A stretch of 33,208 nt of DNA from DASSWB01 sp035705495 (GTDB lineage Bacteria > Bacteroidota > Bacteroidia > Flavobacteriales > Flavobacteriaceae), in contig DASSWB010000104.1 of the NCBI GenBank assembly GCA_035705495.1, positions 1 to 33,208 on the forward strand. The letters are read 5' to 3'. The first letter of the stretch is position 1; each line of letters opens with the position of its first letter. Below are positions 1 to 8,200 of this stretch, piece by piece. Below the pieces are notes generated by a model, which was not told where the DNA came from, did no database searches, and worked only from the letters and a program-made list of their open reading frames with translations. A program made the position numbers and the translations under genes.

Positions 1-23
1 ACTTCATCCGCAGATACGGTCAT
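1..23 (-). CDS. Possible 5' end of a leftward gene cut by the window edge
   Basis: On the minus strand an ATG at 23-21 opens a frame reading MTVSADE up to the edge. It is preceded by an A-rich stretch (AAAAAAAGC), which is common before Bacteroidota start codons, and by TATATTTA, one mismatch from the TAnnTTTG -7 element. Only seven residues are visible, so the product cannot be named and even the existence of the gene is uncertain. Confidence 0.25.
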
Positions 24-90
24 GCTTTTTTTATTAAATATAAAACGATTGGACCTTATGCTGTAATAAATAAATGTGAAAACTAAAAGA

Positions 91-149
91 AAAGATTGTC
101 AGGACTTTGTCGTCAAGTTGACGCTTCAATTTAAATCCTGACAATCTTT
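91..149. terminator. Long-stem bidirectional terminator-like hairpin with a second small palindrome in its loop
   Basis: A perfect 14-bp inverted repeat (AAAGATTGTCAGGA at 91-104, TCCTGACAATCTTT at 136-149) encloses a 31-nt loop. The loop carries its own palindrome, CGTCAA-G-TTGACG (111-123). T-rich tails follow on both strands. It lies 58 nt beyond the M42 stop codon, where a terminator for that leftward gene is expected. The nested loop is unusual for a plain terminator. Confidence 0.6.
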
Positions 150-207
150 TTTCAAATTTAAAAATCCAATTTTTTCCTTTTTGGATTTTTGACTTTTTTA
201 CTTTCCG

Positions 208-1308
208 TTAATCAAAATAACTAAAAGTATCTCCTTCTTTGATTTTCAATATGCTTTCATAAATGAGCCTGATCACATTTTCCACATCTTCCCGATGCAC
301 CATTTCAACTGTGGTATGCATATAACGAAGCGGTAATGAAATGAGGGCTGAAGCTACGCCACCATTACTATAGGCAAACGCATCCGTATCAGTTCCCGTT
401 GCTCTTGAAGAAGCCGCTCTTTGGAAAGGAATTTTCTTTTCTTCAGCTGTATCTATAATCAATTCCCTAAGTCTGTTCTGCACCGCAGGCGCATAAGTGA
501 TTACCGGACCATCGCCGATTTTTGCATAACCATTGGTTTTCTTCTCAATCATTGGAGTCGTGGTATCATGCGTCACATCGGTTACTATTGCAATGTTTGG
601 TTTAATACGTTGCGTAATCATTTCGGCACCGCGTAATCCAATTTCTTCCTGTACCGAATTCACAATATAGAGTCCGAATGGCAGTTCCTTTTTATCTTTT
701 TTCAGTAAACGCGCAACTTCAGCAATCATAAATCCGCCCATTCTGTTGTCTAGTGCTCGGCAAACGAATTTGTTTTCGTTAAGAATAAAAAATTCATCAG
801 GGTATGTAATCACACAACCTACATGAACTCCCAACGCTTCAACTTCCTCTTTTGTATTACATCCTACATCGACAAAAATATTTTCGAGTTTGGGTGTTTC
901 TTCTTTACTTTTATCTCTCGTGTGAATTGCGGGCCAACCAAAAACACCTTTTACAATCCCATTCTTGGTGTGGATATTTAATCTTTTGGAAGTTGCAATT
1001 TGGTGATCACTTCCACCGTTTCTAATTACGTAAATCAATCCGTCGTCGGTAATATAATTCACGTACCAAGAGATTTCATCTGCATGGCCTTCAATAACCA
1101 CTTTGAATTCTGCTTGGGGATTTATTACGCCAACGGCTGTTCCGTAGGTATCAGTGATGAATTCATCAACATAAGGTTTTAGGTAATTCATCCATAACTT
1201 TTGACCCTCCCATTCATAGCCCGTTGGAGAGGCATTATTTAAATATTTTTCCAAAAAATCTATAGATTCCTGAGTTAGCATTTTGTCTTTTCCCATTGTA
1301 TATTTCAT
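208..1308 (-). CDS. M42 family metallo-aminopeptidase
   Basis: This is a di-metal cytosolic aminopeptidase of the M42 family (glutamyl aminopeptidase/TET/FrvX group; some members are annotated endoglucanase M by history), which trims peptides from their N-termini. All expected metal or catalytic residues are visible: H75 and D77 (GHADE), D187 (ALDNRMGG), E221/E222 (VQEEIGLRG), D244 (VTDVTHD) and H331 (MHTTVEM). The length of about 366 residues is usual for the family. The start is ambiguous: ATGs at residues 1, 5 and 10 all precede the conserved LTQESIDFLEKYLNNASPTGYE block. It is divergent from the DUF4294 gene across a 94-nt spacer and is probably monocistronic, ending before the hairpin at 91-149. 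I infer a housekeeping peptide-recycling role; the substrate is unknown. Confidence 0.9.
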   Translation of the reverse strand: MKYTMGKDKMLTQESIDFLEKYLNNASPTGYEWEGQKLWMNYLKPYVDEFITDTYGTAVGVINPQAEFKVVIEGHADEISWYVNYITDDGLIYVIRNGGSDHQIATSKRLNIHTKNGIVKGVFGWPAIHTRDKSKEETPKLENIFVDVGCNTKEEVEALGVHVGCVITYPDEFFILNENKFVCRALDNRMGGFMIAEVARLLKKDKKELPFGLYIVNSVQEEIGLRGAEMITQRIKPNIAIVTDVTHDTTTPMIEKKTNGYAKIGDGPVITYAPAVQNRLRELIIDTAEEKKIPFQRAASSRATGTDTDAFAYSNGGVASALISLPLRYMHTTVEMVHREDVENVIRLIYESILKIKEGDTFSYFD

Positions 1309-1357
1309 TTGCCCACGAATTTACTAAGAAAAATTTCGGTGAACAATTGGCTTTGTA

Positions 1358-1365
1358 TAATTTTG
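1358..1365 (+). promoter_or_regulatory. -7 element (TAATTTTG) for the DUF4294 gene
   Basis: Exact match to the Bacteroidota TAnnTTTG -7 element, 37 nt before the start codon at 1403. No good -33 TTG lies at the usual spacing. It is in the divergent spacer with the M42 gene. Confidence 0.5.
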
Positions 1366-1402
1366 GAATGATTTTAGTATTTAGGGCTCAAAAAAAAAGC
1401 GT

Positions 1403-2056
1403 TTGAAAAATAAATTGTTCCTTTCTATTTTATTTTTTCCAGTATTCGTTTTAGCACAAGAAACGGGACAGGATTCAATTCCCAACCTTTATATCATTGA
1501 AGGAGATACAATTGCGCAACAATCAATTAGTTTGGATGAGGTTGTGTTGATGAGCAAATTGAAATTTTCCAATAAAGACGAAAGGTTGAGGTATCTTATT
1601 TTGCGAAGAAAGACCAGAAAAGTTTATCCTTATGCAAAATTGGCTGCTGAAAGATTGGTTGAACTCAACAGTAGGCTTGACAGAATCAAAACAAAAAGAG
1701 ACAGAAAACGATACACCAAAATCATCGAGAATTACGTAGAAGAACAATTTGCGGCTGAACTTAAGAAACTGACCCGTACTGAGGGACAAATTCTGGTAAA
1801 GCTCATCCATCGCCAAACGGGTACTACGACTTATGAATTGATCAAGGAATTGAAGAGTGGTTGGCGCGCTTTCTGGTACAATACCACAGCAAGTATGTTC
1901 GATATTTCGTTAAAAGAAGAGTTTGATCCCGAAAACGTACACGAAGATTATTTAATAGAAGATATCCTACAGCGTGCTTTTAATGCGGGTGTATTGGAAA
2001 GACAGCCGCCAGCTTTAGGCTTTAATTTTTTTGAACTGGAAAATAAGTGGGATTAA
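1403..2056 (+). CDS. DUF4294 family secreted protein (TTG start)
   Basis: A 217-residue protein with a signal peptide (KNKLFLSILFFPVFVLAQ, cleavage near residue 19) and a basic helical domain at about residues 45-200 that matches my recollection of DUF4294, a family nearly confined to Bacteroidota and of unknown function. Visible landmarks are RRKTRKVYPYAKLAAERL, RYTKIIENYVEEQF and the SGWRAFWYN segment. The start is TTG: the signal peptide needs this codon and no ATG is available nearby, while the -7 element at 1358-1365 fits. It ends 8 nt before the stop codon of the convergent small membrane gene. The product is probably periplasmic. It lies next to the M42 peptidase, a pairing I recall from other flavobacteria but cannot check here. 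Confidence 0.8.
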   Translation: MKNKLFLSILFFPVFVLAQETGQDSIPNLYIIEGDTIAQQSISLDEVVLMSKLKFSNKDERLRYLILRRKTRKVYPYAKLAAERLVELNSRLDRIKTKRDRKRYTKIIENYVEEQFAAELKKLTRTEGQILVKLIHRQTGTTTYELIKELKSGWRAFWYNTTASMFDISLKEEFDPENVHEDYLIEDILQRAFNAGVLERQPPALGFNFFELENKWD

Positions 2057-2064
2057 ATTTCATT

Positions 2065-2349
2065 TTATTTCAGGAAGAAACTTCCGATAGTTAACGCAGT
2101 ACAGAGGGATAGTGCTAGAACGCTAATGACAATAAAAGTTTTTTGATCACTTTGTTTGAAAAGAAGAACAATTCCGAGGATTAGAAAAAAGATTTCAGCT
2201 AAAAGCAATGGAAAAGTAAAGATTTCTGCTACAGCCCCAATCAGAACATTGGTAATATTGTAAAAATCAAGCACGAAAAGCGTCAAAAAATACAAGCAGA
2301 TTACAATGCTAATTATGAGCAATCTCTTTCCGTCGATTAAATTTTTCAT
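2065..2349 (-). CDS. Small three-helix membrane protein, function unknown
   Basis: A 94-residue, very hydrophobic protein with likely membrane segments at about residues 9-28, 36-64 and 71-91, and short charged connectors (KQSDQK). I do not recognise the family. It lies 63 nt downstream of the UbiA gene on the same strand and has no clear -7 element of its own, so it may be the last gene of that leftward transcript. It is convergent with the DUF4294 gene, with only 8 nt between the stop codons. The ATG start is preceded by an A/T-rich stretch. Probably a real gene, given its consistent hydrophobic pattern over the whole length. Confidence 0.6.
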   Translation of the reverse strand: MKNLIDGKRLLIISIVICLYFLTLFVLDFYNITNVLIGAVAEIFTFPLLLAEIFFLILGIVLLFKQSDQKTFIVISVLALSLCTALTIGSFFLK

Positions 2350-2412
2350 TTTAAAAACGTTTGATTTTTCTCATGCAATGTATGAAAATTCGGAAAGGTT
2401 CAGATTTGTAAT

Positions 2413-3315
2413 TTAAAATTCAGGATAAAACACAATGGCCAGAATCCCAATGAGCATCAATATCTTCAAGATTAAACTCATTCGCTTATAATCTCTTTTC
2501 TTTTTGATTTCAAAAATTTTAATCGCAAAATAGAGTAGGGGGCCAAGGATAAAAAACAAAACGAAAAGTACGGCAAAAGTATTTTCGTAGAGGTAAGTAT
2601 AAATGTAATAAACAATGCCGGCAATGGGCAAAATGCTGAATACCGCAATTATTTTGTTTGCGCGCGAACGACCTAAAACAATGGGCATGGTTTTCATCCC
2701 TGTTTTGTAATCACCATTGATATCTTCTTGATCTTTCAGCATTTCTCGTAGAAAATTGATAAGAAATGCGAAAATTGAAAAGTGAAATAAAATGTTGAAG
2801 GCATGCCGGTTTTCTGAATTTGAAAAATGAAAATTCGGTAGCAAATCGAAGATTCCCACAATTAAAAAAACAAGGGAAATAAGAAAACCAATAAGAATAT
2901 TTCCAATCAAGAAGCTTTGTTTCAACCGACTCGAATAAAAATATAACAATGCTGAAATTAGAATGAATAAGACTGAAAATCCCGATTTACCAATTCTGTG
3001 GGAAAGGTAGAATCCGATGCCTACGGCAATAAAATTGAATATTATATAAAATACTAAAGCCGTTTTTTCTGAAATCTTCTTTCCAATAATTAGTTTCGAG
3101 GGTTTATTGACCCAATCAGTTTCTACATCGTAAATATCATTAATGATATTTCCACCTGCAGCCAAACAAACAGTTGCAATTACCAAAAGAAAAAAATCGA
3201 ACAATTCCAACGCGGGGGAAACTTCAAATTTTTCAAACAAAAAAAACCGAATGCAGCACTGCGTGAGAATGATGATGATGAGGTTTGGAAACCGTATGAG
3301 ACGCAGAAATGTCAA
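2413..3315 (-). CDS. UbiA family prenyltransferase (geranylgeranylglycerol-phosphate geranylgeranyltransferase-like)
   Basis: An integral membrane prenyltransferase of 300 residues. Both aspartate-rich motifs of the UbiA superfamily are present: NDIYDVETD near residues 61-69 and DQEDINGDYKTG near 195-206. These bind the Mg-diphosphate of the prenyl donor and deprotonate or position the acceptor. About eight to nine membrane helices are visible. Flavobacterial members are usually annotated by homology as archaeal-type digeranylgeranylglyceryl phosphate synthases; their true acceptor is not established to my knowledge, and a quinone or other polyol acceptor is possible. The start is TTG at 3315-3313, just after an in-frame TAA, giving the expected FLRLIRFPN N-terminus. 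It follows the SMR gene by 45 nt and is probably cotranscribed with it. Confidence 0.85.
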   Translation of the reverse strand: MTFLRLIRFPNLIIIILTQCCIRFFLFEKFEVSPALELFDFFLLVIATVCLAAGGNIINDIYDVETDWVNKPSKLIIGKKISEKTALVFYIIFNFIAVGIGFYLSHRIGKSGFSVLFILISALLYFYSSRLKQSFLIGNILIGFLISLVFLIVGIFDLLPNFHFSNSENRHAFNILFHFSIFAFLINFLREMLKDQEDINGDYKTGMKTMPIVLGRSRANKIIAVFSILPIAGIVYYIYTYLYENTFAVLFVLFFILGPLLYFAIKIFEIKKKRDYKRMSLILKILMLIGILAIVFYPEF

Positions 3316-3360
3316 TTTTTATAAGGTATCTTGTTTATGTATAATGCTGGTCCTTTATTG

Positions 3361-3690
3361 TCAATGACTGGAAACGGCTTTTAAACCGATAATTGAAGCG
3401 ATTAAGGTAAAAAGAAAAAACATACGCCAAAAATCGGCCGGTTCCTTAAAAAACACAATACCAACAATAACGGTTCCTACAGCTCCAATTCCTGTCCACA
3501 CCGCATAAGCAGTTCCGATGGGCAAGACTTGGGTGACTTTATAAAGCAAGGTCATACTGATTGCCAAACAAGCCAAAAAACCTATAAACCAATAAGTTGA
3601 CGTGTTTCCTGAAGTCGAATTTGCTTTTCCCAAGCACGCCGCAAAAGCGACTTCAAACAATCCGGCGATGATCAATAAAATCCAATTCAT
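3361..3690 (-). CDS. SMR family small exporter, Gdx/SugE-like
   Basis: A 109-residue, four-helix inner membrane protein of the small multidrug resistance family, which works as an antiparallel dimer exchanging protons for a cation. The essential glutamate is E13 in GLFEV. The PIGTAYAVWTGIGAVGTVIVG segment (about residues 56-76) resembles the Gdx (SugE) guanidinium-exporter branch more than EmrE. I see no guanidine riboswitch before it; its leader is instead a run of GTTAAAAA units. It lies between the HAD phosphatase and the UbiA gene on the same strand. The substrate cannot be fixed from sequence: guanidinium, another small cation, or a quaternary ammonium compound are all possible. Confidence 0.85.
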   Translation of the reverse strand: MNWILLIIAGLFEVAFAACLGKANSTSGNTSTYWFIGFLACLAISMTLLYKVTQVLPIGTAYAVWTGIGAVGTVIVGIVFFKEPADFWRMFFLFTLIASIIGLKAVSSH

Positions 3691-3698
3691 TTAAGTCA

Positions 3699-3751
3699 GT
3701 TAAAAAGTAAATAAGTTAAAGTTAAAAAGTTAAAAAGTTAAAAAGTTAAAA
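3699..3751. repeat. Tandem GTTAAAAA (8-bp) low-complexity repeat
   Basis: Three perfect GTTAAAAA units plus a partial one occupy 3721-3751, with degenerate units back to 3699. Read on the minus strand this is a TTTTTAAC run ending 9 nt before the SMR start codon, so it forms a U-rich leader of the exporter mRNA if it is transcribed. A similar but more decayed run precedes arsC at 13800-13850. Confidence 0.8.
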
Positions 3752-3770
3752 GAGGAAAGAATACAACATC

Positions 3771-3880
3771 TCAAATTCCAAATTCCAAATCACAATTCCC
3801 AAATCTCTATTCTCTTTTTTAAAATAGTCTCAAATCTAACAGCGCAGCGGTCTAATTTCTAAAAACGCAGTGATCTAATT
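3771..3880. repeat. Short direct repeats: AATTCC units and a CGCAGyGrTCTAATT pair
   Basis: CAAATTCC-type units cluster at 3771-3804. Two 15-nt imperfect copies, CGCAGCGGTCTAATT at 3843-3857 and CGCAGTGATCTAATT at 3866-3880, are 23 nt apart. The second copy contains the stop codon (3877-3875) of the HAD gene, so the last coding triplets and the stop lie inside the repeat. With the GTTAAAAA run, this fills the 184-nt HAD-SMR spacer; I see no gene in it. Confidence 0.65.
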
Positions 3881-4381
3881 GATCCACTTTCCTTGTACTT
3901 TCAGTACCTGTTCAATCACGTCGCGTATGCAGCCTTTTCCTCCTTTTTTATGTGAAACATATTTGGAGATTTCCTTTATTTCTGCCGCGGCATCTTGAGG
4001 GCAACAGGGCAAACCCACCTTTTGCATCGCGTAGCTATCGGGTAGATCGTCTCCCATATAGAGCACATTTCCGGGTTCAATTTTATAAAGATCCAAGAAT
4101 TCATCCAGTTGTTCGGTTTTATCTTCGGAACTAAAATAGATATCTGTAACTCCCAATGCACGTAACTGTTGCTTGATCCCTGGATTTTTTCCACCGGAAA
4201 AAAAGCAAACATTATAACCTTTTGCGACCGCGGTTTTAATGGCAAATCCGTCTTTGTGATAAGTCGTTTTCAGAATAACGCCACTATAATCTATTTGTAT
4301 GGTGCTATCGGTCAGAACACCATCCACGTCAAAAATAAAAGTGGTGATTTCCTTTAGATATTCTTTATAACTCTTTTCCAT
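3875..4381 (-). CDS. KdsC-like HAD phosphatase
   Basis: A 168-residue, cap-less HAD hydrolase of the KdsC type. KdsC removes phosphate from 3-deoxy-D-manno-octulosonate 8-phosphate to give Kdo for lipopolysaccharide. The nucleophile and acid aspartates are D18 and D20 (FDVDGVLTD), motif II is S62 (FFSGG), the motif III lysine is K88 (SSEDKTEQ), and the metal aspartates are D111/D112 (YMGDDLPD). The C-terminal HKKGGKGCIRDVIE tail is typical of KdsC tetramers. Where enterobacterial KdsC has ISGR, this protein has FSGG. The start overlaps the end of the DUF2520 gene by 17 nt, implying translational coupling. The substrate is likely Kdo-8-P, but another sugar-acid phosphate is possible. Confidence 0.85.
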   Translation of the reverse strand: MEKSYKEYLKEITTFIFDVDGVLTDSTIQIDYSGVILKTTYHKDGFAIKTAVAKGYNVCFFSGGKNPGIKQQLRALGVTDIYFSSEDKTEQLDEFLDLYKIEPGNVLYMGDDLPDSYAMQKVGLPCCPQDAAAEIKEISKYVSHKKGGKGCIRDVIEQVLKVQGKWIN

Positions 4382-5129
4382 GGAACTGCTGAATTGATTT
4401 TGTTAGCAAAGTATAAATTTCCTTTTGGCGTTCATTTTCCAAAACCGAAAAATGAGCATCAATGGTTTTTTGATCCTTTCGAATGGCCGGGCCCGTTTGT
4501 GCTTCCGAAGGTTTTAATGTCGTCACTTTGTTTGCCGTCTCCTTTATGAGCGGTTGTAAAATTTCAAATGGAACCATCTTTTCCTTACAAATTTCTTCGC
4601 CCATCACGTACATGTGATTTACAAAATTTGACACGAATACGGCCGCGAGATGTAATGATTTTCTTTGTTCAGAAGAAATGGGAAAAACATTTTTTGAGAT
4701 CGATTCTGCCAATTTTTTTAAAGTTACAAAATCAGTTTCAGAACCTGCTTCCAAACAAATTGGTGCTTCTTCAAAATTTACTTCTTTGGATTTTGAAAAT
4801 GTCTGAAGCGGATAAAAAACACCTCTTCGGTTAAACTTTTTCAGCACATCAATTCCTACAGAACCGGAGGTGTGGACAACAATTCCATCTAAATCCTGAA
4901 GTTGAGCAGCAATTTTTTCAATAACATCATCTTTCAAGGCAATCAGATAAACATCTGCTTTCTTTAATGAATTTAAAGAGGTAGTTGTGCTGGTTTTTTC
5001 GGCAAAAGCTTTCAAGTTTTCCGGTTGATGGTTGTAAACCTGTATAATCACTGCTTTTTCCGAGTTAAAAAAAGCGTTGAATAAATGCGTAGCTACATTA
5101 CCAGTCCCTAAAATAACCACTTTGATCAT
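4365..5129 (-). CDS. Rossmann-fold DUF2520 protein (NAD(P)-binding, reductase-like)
   Basis: A 254-residue two-domain protein. The N-terminus is a dinucleotide-binding Rossmann fold starting VVILGTGNVATHLFNAF (glycine motif at residues 8-13). The C-terminal helical half (about residues 125-250, with LHLAAVFVSNFVNHMYVMGEE) fits DUF2520. The architecture resembles pyrroline-5-carboxylate or ketopantoate reductases, but no reaction is established. The ATG at 5129 places the glycine motif at the expected position. It overlaps the downstream KdsC-like gene by 17 nt, so the two are cotranscribed. It is divergent from ccsBA across 126 nt. No exact -7 element is seen on this strand; TAATTTTA close to the start is one mismatch away. 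Confidence 0.85.
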   Translation of the reverse strand: MIKVVILGTGNVATHLFNAFFNSEKAVIIQVYNHQPENLKAFAEKTSTTTSLNSLKKADVYLIALKDDVIEKIAAQLQDLDGIVVHTSGSVGIDVLKKFNRRGVFYPLQTFSKSKEVNFEEAPICLEAGSETDFVTLKKLAESISKNVFPISSEQRKSLHLAAVFVSNFVNHMYVMGEEICKEKMVPFEILQPLIKETANKVTTLKPSEAQTGPAIRKDQKTIDAHFSVLENERQKEIYTLLTKSIQQFHGKEL

Positions 5130-5222
5130 TCTGTAAAATTACTAAAAAAACCCACGATAAAAATTAACGGGTTTTTCCTTTTTTTTGTTGACTTCCCACC
5201 CTTCTATTTGTTAATAAAACCG

Positions 5223-5230
5223 TAATTTTG
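5223..5230 (+). promoter_or_regulatory. -7 element (TAATTTTG) for ccsBA
   Basis: Exact TAnnTTTG match, 25 nt before the ATG at 5256. A TTTG at 5207-5210 lies upstream but only 12 nt away, shorter than the usual spacing. Confidence 0.55.
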
Positions 5231-5255
5231 CACGAGTTTATTAAGCCTTTCAAAA

Positions 5256-8200
5256 ATGCAAAAAAAAATAGCTTCTTTTCTTTTCTCCACCCGATTAATG
5301 GCAGTTCTTTTTATAGTTTTTGCCGCCGCTTTGGGAATAGGGACCTTCGTGGAAAACGAATATTCAACAGATACAGCAAAAAAACTCATTTACAATACTT
5401 TATGGTTTGAAGCCATCATGGCCGTTTTCTTGATAAATTTTGCAGGTAACATTAAAAGATATCGACTTTATAAAAAGGAAAAATGGTCAACCTTACTTAT
5501 CCATTTGTCGTTTGTAATCATACTTCTTGGCGCTTTTGTCACCAGATATATTAGCTATGAAGGAATGATGCCGATAAGAGAAGGGGAGGTTGCGAATACT
5601 TTTCTGTCTCAAAAAACCTACCTCACGACGTTAATTGATGGAGAAATTGATGGTGAACCCTTAAGAAGGGAGGTTCAGGAAGAAATTCTTTTGGCTCCGG
5701 GAACCGATAATTACGTAGAAATAAATACAGACTACAACAAGGAGCCGGTTAAAATTGAGATCATAAAATATATTCATGGTGCCGAAGAAGGACTCGTGGA
5801 AATGGAAAATGGGGAAAATTTCCTCAAAATTGTAGAAGCAGGTGGAGGTGACCGACATGATCATTTTCTAAAAGAAGGACAAGTAAGCAACATCCACAAT
5901 GTAATTTTTACTTTTAATTCTTATCGTGACGGCGCTATCAATATTGTTCACAAAGATGGAGAATACACGATTTCGTCTCCTTTTGAAGGTTCCTATACGC
6001 GCATGGCGGACATGAAAGAGGGAACAGTTTCAAAAGACACCGTGCAACCTTTGGTACTGCGTTCTTTATATAATTTGGGTGGAATGCAGTTTGTAATTCC
6101 TGAACCTTTTGTCACTGGTAAATACGATATAATTTCAACTGAAGTCAAAAGCAAAGAACAACCTGATGCGGTGACGGTAAAAATTTCAACCAATGGTGAA
6201 TCTAAAACTGTAAGTTTATTGGGCGGTTTGGGAATGATAAATGATCCGAAAAAACTCAATGTGGGCGGACTCGAATTTTACGTTCGTTATGGTTCCAAAG
6301 AACATGAATTACCATTTTCTATTCAGCTTAAAGATTTTATAGCTGAAAAATATCCTGGAACCGAAGATTCATCTGTTCCCAGATATGCTTCTTTTAAAAG
6401 TAAGGTGGAAGTAATAGATAACGGAGAGCAATGGCCTTATGAAATTTATATGAACCACGTTTTAGATCATGAAGGTTATCGGTTTTTTCAAGCTTCTTTT
6501 ATGCCCGATGAAAAAGGAACCGTTTTATCTGTCAACCACGATTTCTGGGGAACATGGATTACCTATATCGGCTATACTTTGTTGTATATCGGTTTGATTT
6601 GGATTTTATTCGACCGTGGTTCACGATTCGGGGAATTGAAAAAAATGCTGGATAAAATCAAAAGAAGAAAGAAACATCTAACTACAATTCTTGCATTTTT
6701 CTTTCTTTCGGTTGGTGGTTTTGCACAGGCTCAGGATAACGATCATAAACATGACATGTCTATTTCTGAAGCTAGGATTGATTCTCTTTTGAAAGAAATT
6801 GTTGTAAAAGAAGAACACGCTGAAAAATTTGGTCATTTGGTGGTGCAGGATTTAGCGGGAAGAATGAAACCTGTTAATACATTGGGTTCTGAATTGTTGC
6901 GAAAACTGAGTAAAGCTGATAAGTTTAAGGACTATAATTCAGATCAAATACTACTTTCTATCCTACAAAATCCGACTCTCTGGTATAATGTTCCCATTAT
7001 CAATGTTAAAAAGGATAATGACAGTATCCGTAGAATATTGGGAGTTGACCAAGATCAAAAATATTTGGCGCTCACAAATTTCTTTGATGAAAAAGGAAAT
7101 TACAAGTTGGCATCCTACCTTGAAGGCGCTTATAAGGCTTCTGTAAGAAATCAGTTTGAAAAGGATTTTGTCAATGTTGACGGAAGGGTGAATTTATTGT
7201 ACAATGCACTCCAAGGAAAATTACTTCGCATATTCCCAATTCCAAATCATGACAACAATAAATGGGTTTCCTATCCCGAAGCTGGAGAAGCTGGGTTTAC
7301 GGGAATGGATTCGGTGTACACGAAGCAGATTATTCCACTTTATGTGAGTGCGCTTTATAAAGCAAAACAAACTGGGGATTACGAGGAAGCAGATTTGTAT
7401 TTACAAAGTATCAAAGATTTTCAGGAACGTTTTGGTTCGGAAGTTTTACCTGAAGAAAGTAAGATCAATGCTGAAATACTCTATAATAAATATGACATTT
7501 TCCGAAATTTATTTTGGATGTATATGCTTTCGGGAGTGCTGATGCTCGTATTTGTGATTTTTCAAATTTTTAAAGACAATAAATTCATCCGATCATTTAT
7601 TGGTTTAACGAAAATTGCGGTTGCAATCATGTTCATTCTACATACCGCAGGATTAATTGCGCGATGGTATATTTCTGGTCACGCTCCCTGGAGTGATGCT
7701 TATGAATCTATGATTTATGTGGCTTGGGCCACTATGTTGTTCGGATTGCTCTTCGGTCGGAAAAGTGATTTGACCATTGCTTCCACTGCGTTTGTGACTT
7801 CAATGATTTTAATGATTGCACACTGGAACTGGATGGATCCAGCAATAGCAAACCTACAGCCCGTATTGGATTCTTATTGGTTGATGATTCACGTTTCGGT
7901 GATTGTTGGAAGTTACGGTCCGTTTACTTTGGGAATGATTTTAGGCGCTGTTTCCTTGATACTCATGTTAATGACTACCGAGAAGAACAAGGTCAAAATG
8001 GATTTAAATATCAAAGAAATCACCATTATCACTGAAATGGCTTTAACTATTGGTTTGGTGATGCTTACAATCGGAAACTTTTTGGGTGGTCAATGGGCCA
8101 ATGAAAGTTGGGGGCGTTATTGGGGATGGGATCCAAAAGAAACTTGGGCTTTGGTAAGTATCATGATTTATGCTTTTGTAATTCACATGAGATTGGTACC

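Noticed and set aside
3699..3880. CRISPR-like array
   Set aside because: Units are 7-15 nt, degenerate and without unique spacers, and there are no cas genes.
5146..5176. Inverted repeat AAAAACCC/GGGTTTTT as a terminator
   Set aside because: It lies between divergent starts (DUF2520 and ccsBA), where no transcript should end, and has a weak 8-bp stem with a 15-nt loop.
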